From assembly GCA_947425005.1 (NCBI GenBank), contig CANDYP010000063.1:1-7785 (forward strand): a stretch of 7,785 nucleotides of DNA. Reading direction: 5' to 3'. The stretch comes from Rickettsiales bacterium (GTDB lineage Bacteria > Pseudomonadota > Alphaproteobacteria > Rickettsiales > UBA1997). The notes beneath the pieces are model-generated. The model had not been told where the DNA came from, did no database searches, and saw nothing but the letters and a program-made list of their open reading frames with translations. The position numbers were made by a program, and so were the translations under genes. Of the stretch, positions 6,497 through 7,785 are shown in pieces. The stretch's first letter is position 1. Each line of letters starts with the position of its first letter.

Positions 6497-7693
6497 ATGA
6501 AGAAATTTTTCATCATCGCTGGCGAAGCTTCTGGCGACTTGCTTGGCGCTAAAATAATCAAAGAGCTGAAGGCGCAATTGGCGGTGCAAAATGAAGCGGC
6601 GGAATTTATTGGCGTGGGCGGAAGCTTGATGCAAGAGCAAGGTCTGATTTCAATATTTCCAATGGAAGAATTGTCGGTAATGGGATTTCTGGAAATAGTG
6701 CCCCATCTGGCTAAATTGCTGGCACGAATCAAACAAACTGCAGCGGCAGTTGTTCAAGAAAAACCTGATTTTGTGATTACGATTGACTCGCCGGATTTTT
6801 GTTTTCGCGTGATGAAAAAGTTGCAGAATTTTCGTGGTAATTCCCCCGGCAATTCCCACGGTAATTCCCTTGGCGCAAAAAAAGTTCACCTCATCGCGCC
6901 GTCGGTCTGGGCCTATCGCGAGGGCAGGGCAGAAAAAATTTCTAAGCTCTACGATTTGCTTTTAGCCATTCTTCCTTTCGAGCCGCCGTACTTTGAAAAA
7001 TATGGGCTCAAGACGGTTTTTATTGGGCATTTAATTGTTGAAGATGCGCCGGATTTTTCGCGCCAAGAAAATTTAAATTTGGAATTCCGTAAAAAATACA
7101 ACATCTCTGAATCTGCTCCAGTTCTGTGTTTAACGCCTGGAAGTCGTAACGGTGAAGTGACTAAAATTTTCCCGGAATTTATTGCTGCGGTCAATTTATT
7201 GGCGCAAATAAAACCGAATGTGAAGGTTGTAATTCCTTTGATTGGCAAGACTCGCGAGCTGGTAACGCAAATGGCAAAAAATCTGAAAGTTGAATATTTT
7301 TTAATCGAAAAAGACGAAAAAAAATCAGCGCTTTTTGCGGCGAATTTTGCTTTGGCGAAATCTGGTACTAACACGCTTGAGCTCTCGCTCTACCACTTGC
7401 CAATGGTCGTGGCTTACAAGATCAATTTCCTCACGCATTTTATTGTCAAAAGAATGGTCAAAATTAAATTCGCCAATTTGATTAATTTAATTTTGAACAG
7501 AGAGGTGATTCCGGAAATGCTGCAGGAAAAATGTCGCGCTGATTTGATTTTTGCTCAGTTGAAAAGCTTGATTGAGAATGAAACTGTCGCGCAGAAACAA
7601 ATTACTGAAAGTGCTGTGGCGTTGAAAATGATGGGATTGGGAAATGATGAGAATCCTAGTCTGAAAGCGGCGAAGGAAATTTTAAAGGTGTGA
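6497..7693 (+). CDS. lpxB: Lipid-A-disaccharide synthase (LpxB)
   Basis: This GT-B glycosyltransferase joins UDP-2,3-diacylglucosamine to lipid X, giving the lipid A disaccharide at the inner membrane; its presence implies an LPS-bearing outer membrane. The 398 residues compare with 382 in E. coli. Seen in order: GEASGD at 9-14, IDSPDF at 96-101, APSVWAYR at 134-141, PGSR at 214-217, SGTNTLE at 289-295 and the C-terminal VVAYKINFLTHFIVKRMVK, all family hallmarks. The ATG at 6497 gives MKKFFIIAGEASGD, the normal start. A GTG at 6446 would add 17 residues encoded by repeat-like DNA and is unlikely. Odd feature: residues 114-125 are three GNSx tetrapeptides encoded by a 12-base tandem repeat, in a variable loop between IDSPDF and PSVWAYR. 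The usual lpxD-fabZ-lpxA neighbours are absent. The coding strand is G-rich, the opposite of thiE. Confidence 0.94.
   Translation: MKKFFIIAGEASGDLLGAKIIKELKAQLAVQNEAAEFIGVGGSLMQEQGLISIFPMEELSVMGFLEIVPHLAKLLARIKQTAAAVVQEKPDFVITIDSPDFCFRVMKKLQNFRGNSPGNSHGNSLGAKKVHLIAPSVWAYREGRAEKISKLYDLLLAILPFEPPYFEKYGLKTVFIGHLIVEDAPDFSRQENLNLEFRKKYNISESAPVLCLTPGSRNGEVTKIFPEFIAAVNLLAQIKPNVKVVIPLIGKTRELVTQMAKNLKVEYFLIEKDEKKSALFAANFALAKSGTNTLELSLYHLPMVVAYKINFLTHFIVKRMVKIKFANLINLILNREVIPEMLQEKCRADLIFAQLKSLIENETVAQKQITESAVALKMMGLGNDENPSLKAAKEILKV
6836..6871 (+). repeat. Three 12-base tandem repeats inside lpxB
   Basis: Three units begin at 6836, 6848 and 6860, of the form GGYAATTCCC plus two variable bases. They are in frame with lpxB and encode GNSP, GNSH and GNSL. 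Because the unit is a multiple of three, gain or loss of copies keeps the reading frame, so the copy number may vary between strains. Confidence 0.85.
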
Positions 7694-7705
7694 GTTTGGG
7701 ACGAA

Positions 7706-7785
7706 AAACCCCCCTACCCCCCTTGTCAGGGGGGCTTAACCCGAGCTCGATTAAAGCCCCCCTGATAAGGGGGGTAGGGGGGTTT
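7706..7785. repeat. Nested inverted-repeat element downstream of lpxB
   Basis: The left arm (7706-7739) and right arm (7751-7785) are inverted copies differing by one base change and one extra A, around a short centre containing the palindrome GAGCTC. Each arm carries its own small hairpin: CCCCCCT-TGTC-AGGGGGG on the left and CCCCCCT-GATA-AGGGGGG on the right. A second G6/C6 block near the arm's outer end is followed by TTT/AAA. It starts 12 bases after the lpxB stop. The right arm runs to the last base, so the element may continue. It could act as a terminator for lpxB if a T run follows outside, but its structure is more like a dispersed palindromic repeat. Confidence 0.85.

Noticed and set aside
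6949..7374. Antisense open frame over lpxB (141 codons)
   Set aside because: It is a shadow of lpxB, which carries the family motifs throughout.

Overview
The window reads as a piece of a low-GC alphaproteobacterial chromosome, most likely from the Rickettsiales or a related lineage. The strongest evidence is FtsZ: its GTPase core (NNMI after the first glycine loop, TKPFHFEG, DDVLHAGVRGVTDL, NLDFADIR, GKAMMGTGEA) resembles Rickettsia and other alphaproteobacterial FtsZ as I remember them, and it ends in an alphaproteobacterial-type tail peptide. A separate PntAA-type transhydrogenase subunit and an LpxB (so an outer membrane with lipid A) fit a Gram-negative alphaproteobacterium. The assignment rests on recalled family sequences, not on a search.

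Layout. Six complete protein genes fill almost the whole window. On the + strand: pntAA (127-1209), mgtE (1209-2594, overlapping pntAA by one base), ftsZ (2693-4354) and thiE (4559-5185). A strong bidirectional terminator (5206-5247) separates thiE from the convergent asd gene (5377-6393, - strand). Divergent from asd is lpxB (6497-7693, + strand). No intergenic stretch exceeds about 210 bases. The first 126 bases hold a small palindromic patch and a possible edge of a - strand coding region.

Functions. These are housekeeping genes from different pathways, not one system: proton-linked NADPH supply (pntAA), magnesium entry (mgtE), cell division (ftsZ), thiamine phosphate synthesis or salvage (thiE), the aspartate pathway to diaminopimelate/lysine/threonine/methionine (asd) and lipid A synthesis (lpxB). 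Only pntAA and mgtE look translationally coupled. pntAA lacks its usual membrane partners pntAB and pntB in this window.

The less ordinary content is in non-coding and repeat DNA. A nested inverted repeat of about 133 bases sits between ftsZ and thiE. A second element with the same plan follows lpxB and runs to the window edge. An AT-rich inverted repeat with heptamer repeats abuts the divergent asd and lpxB starts. A 12-base tandem repeat lies inside lpxB. None of the six starts has a convincing Shine-Dalgarno sequence, and G/C strand bias reverses between thiE and lpxB. I see no convincing new gene system; the repeat family and the translation-start pattern are the best candidates for follow-up.
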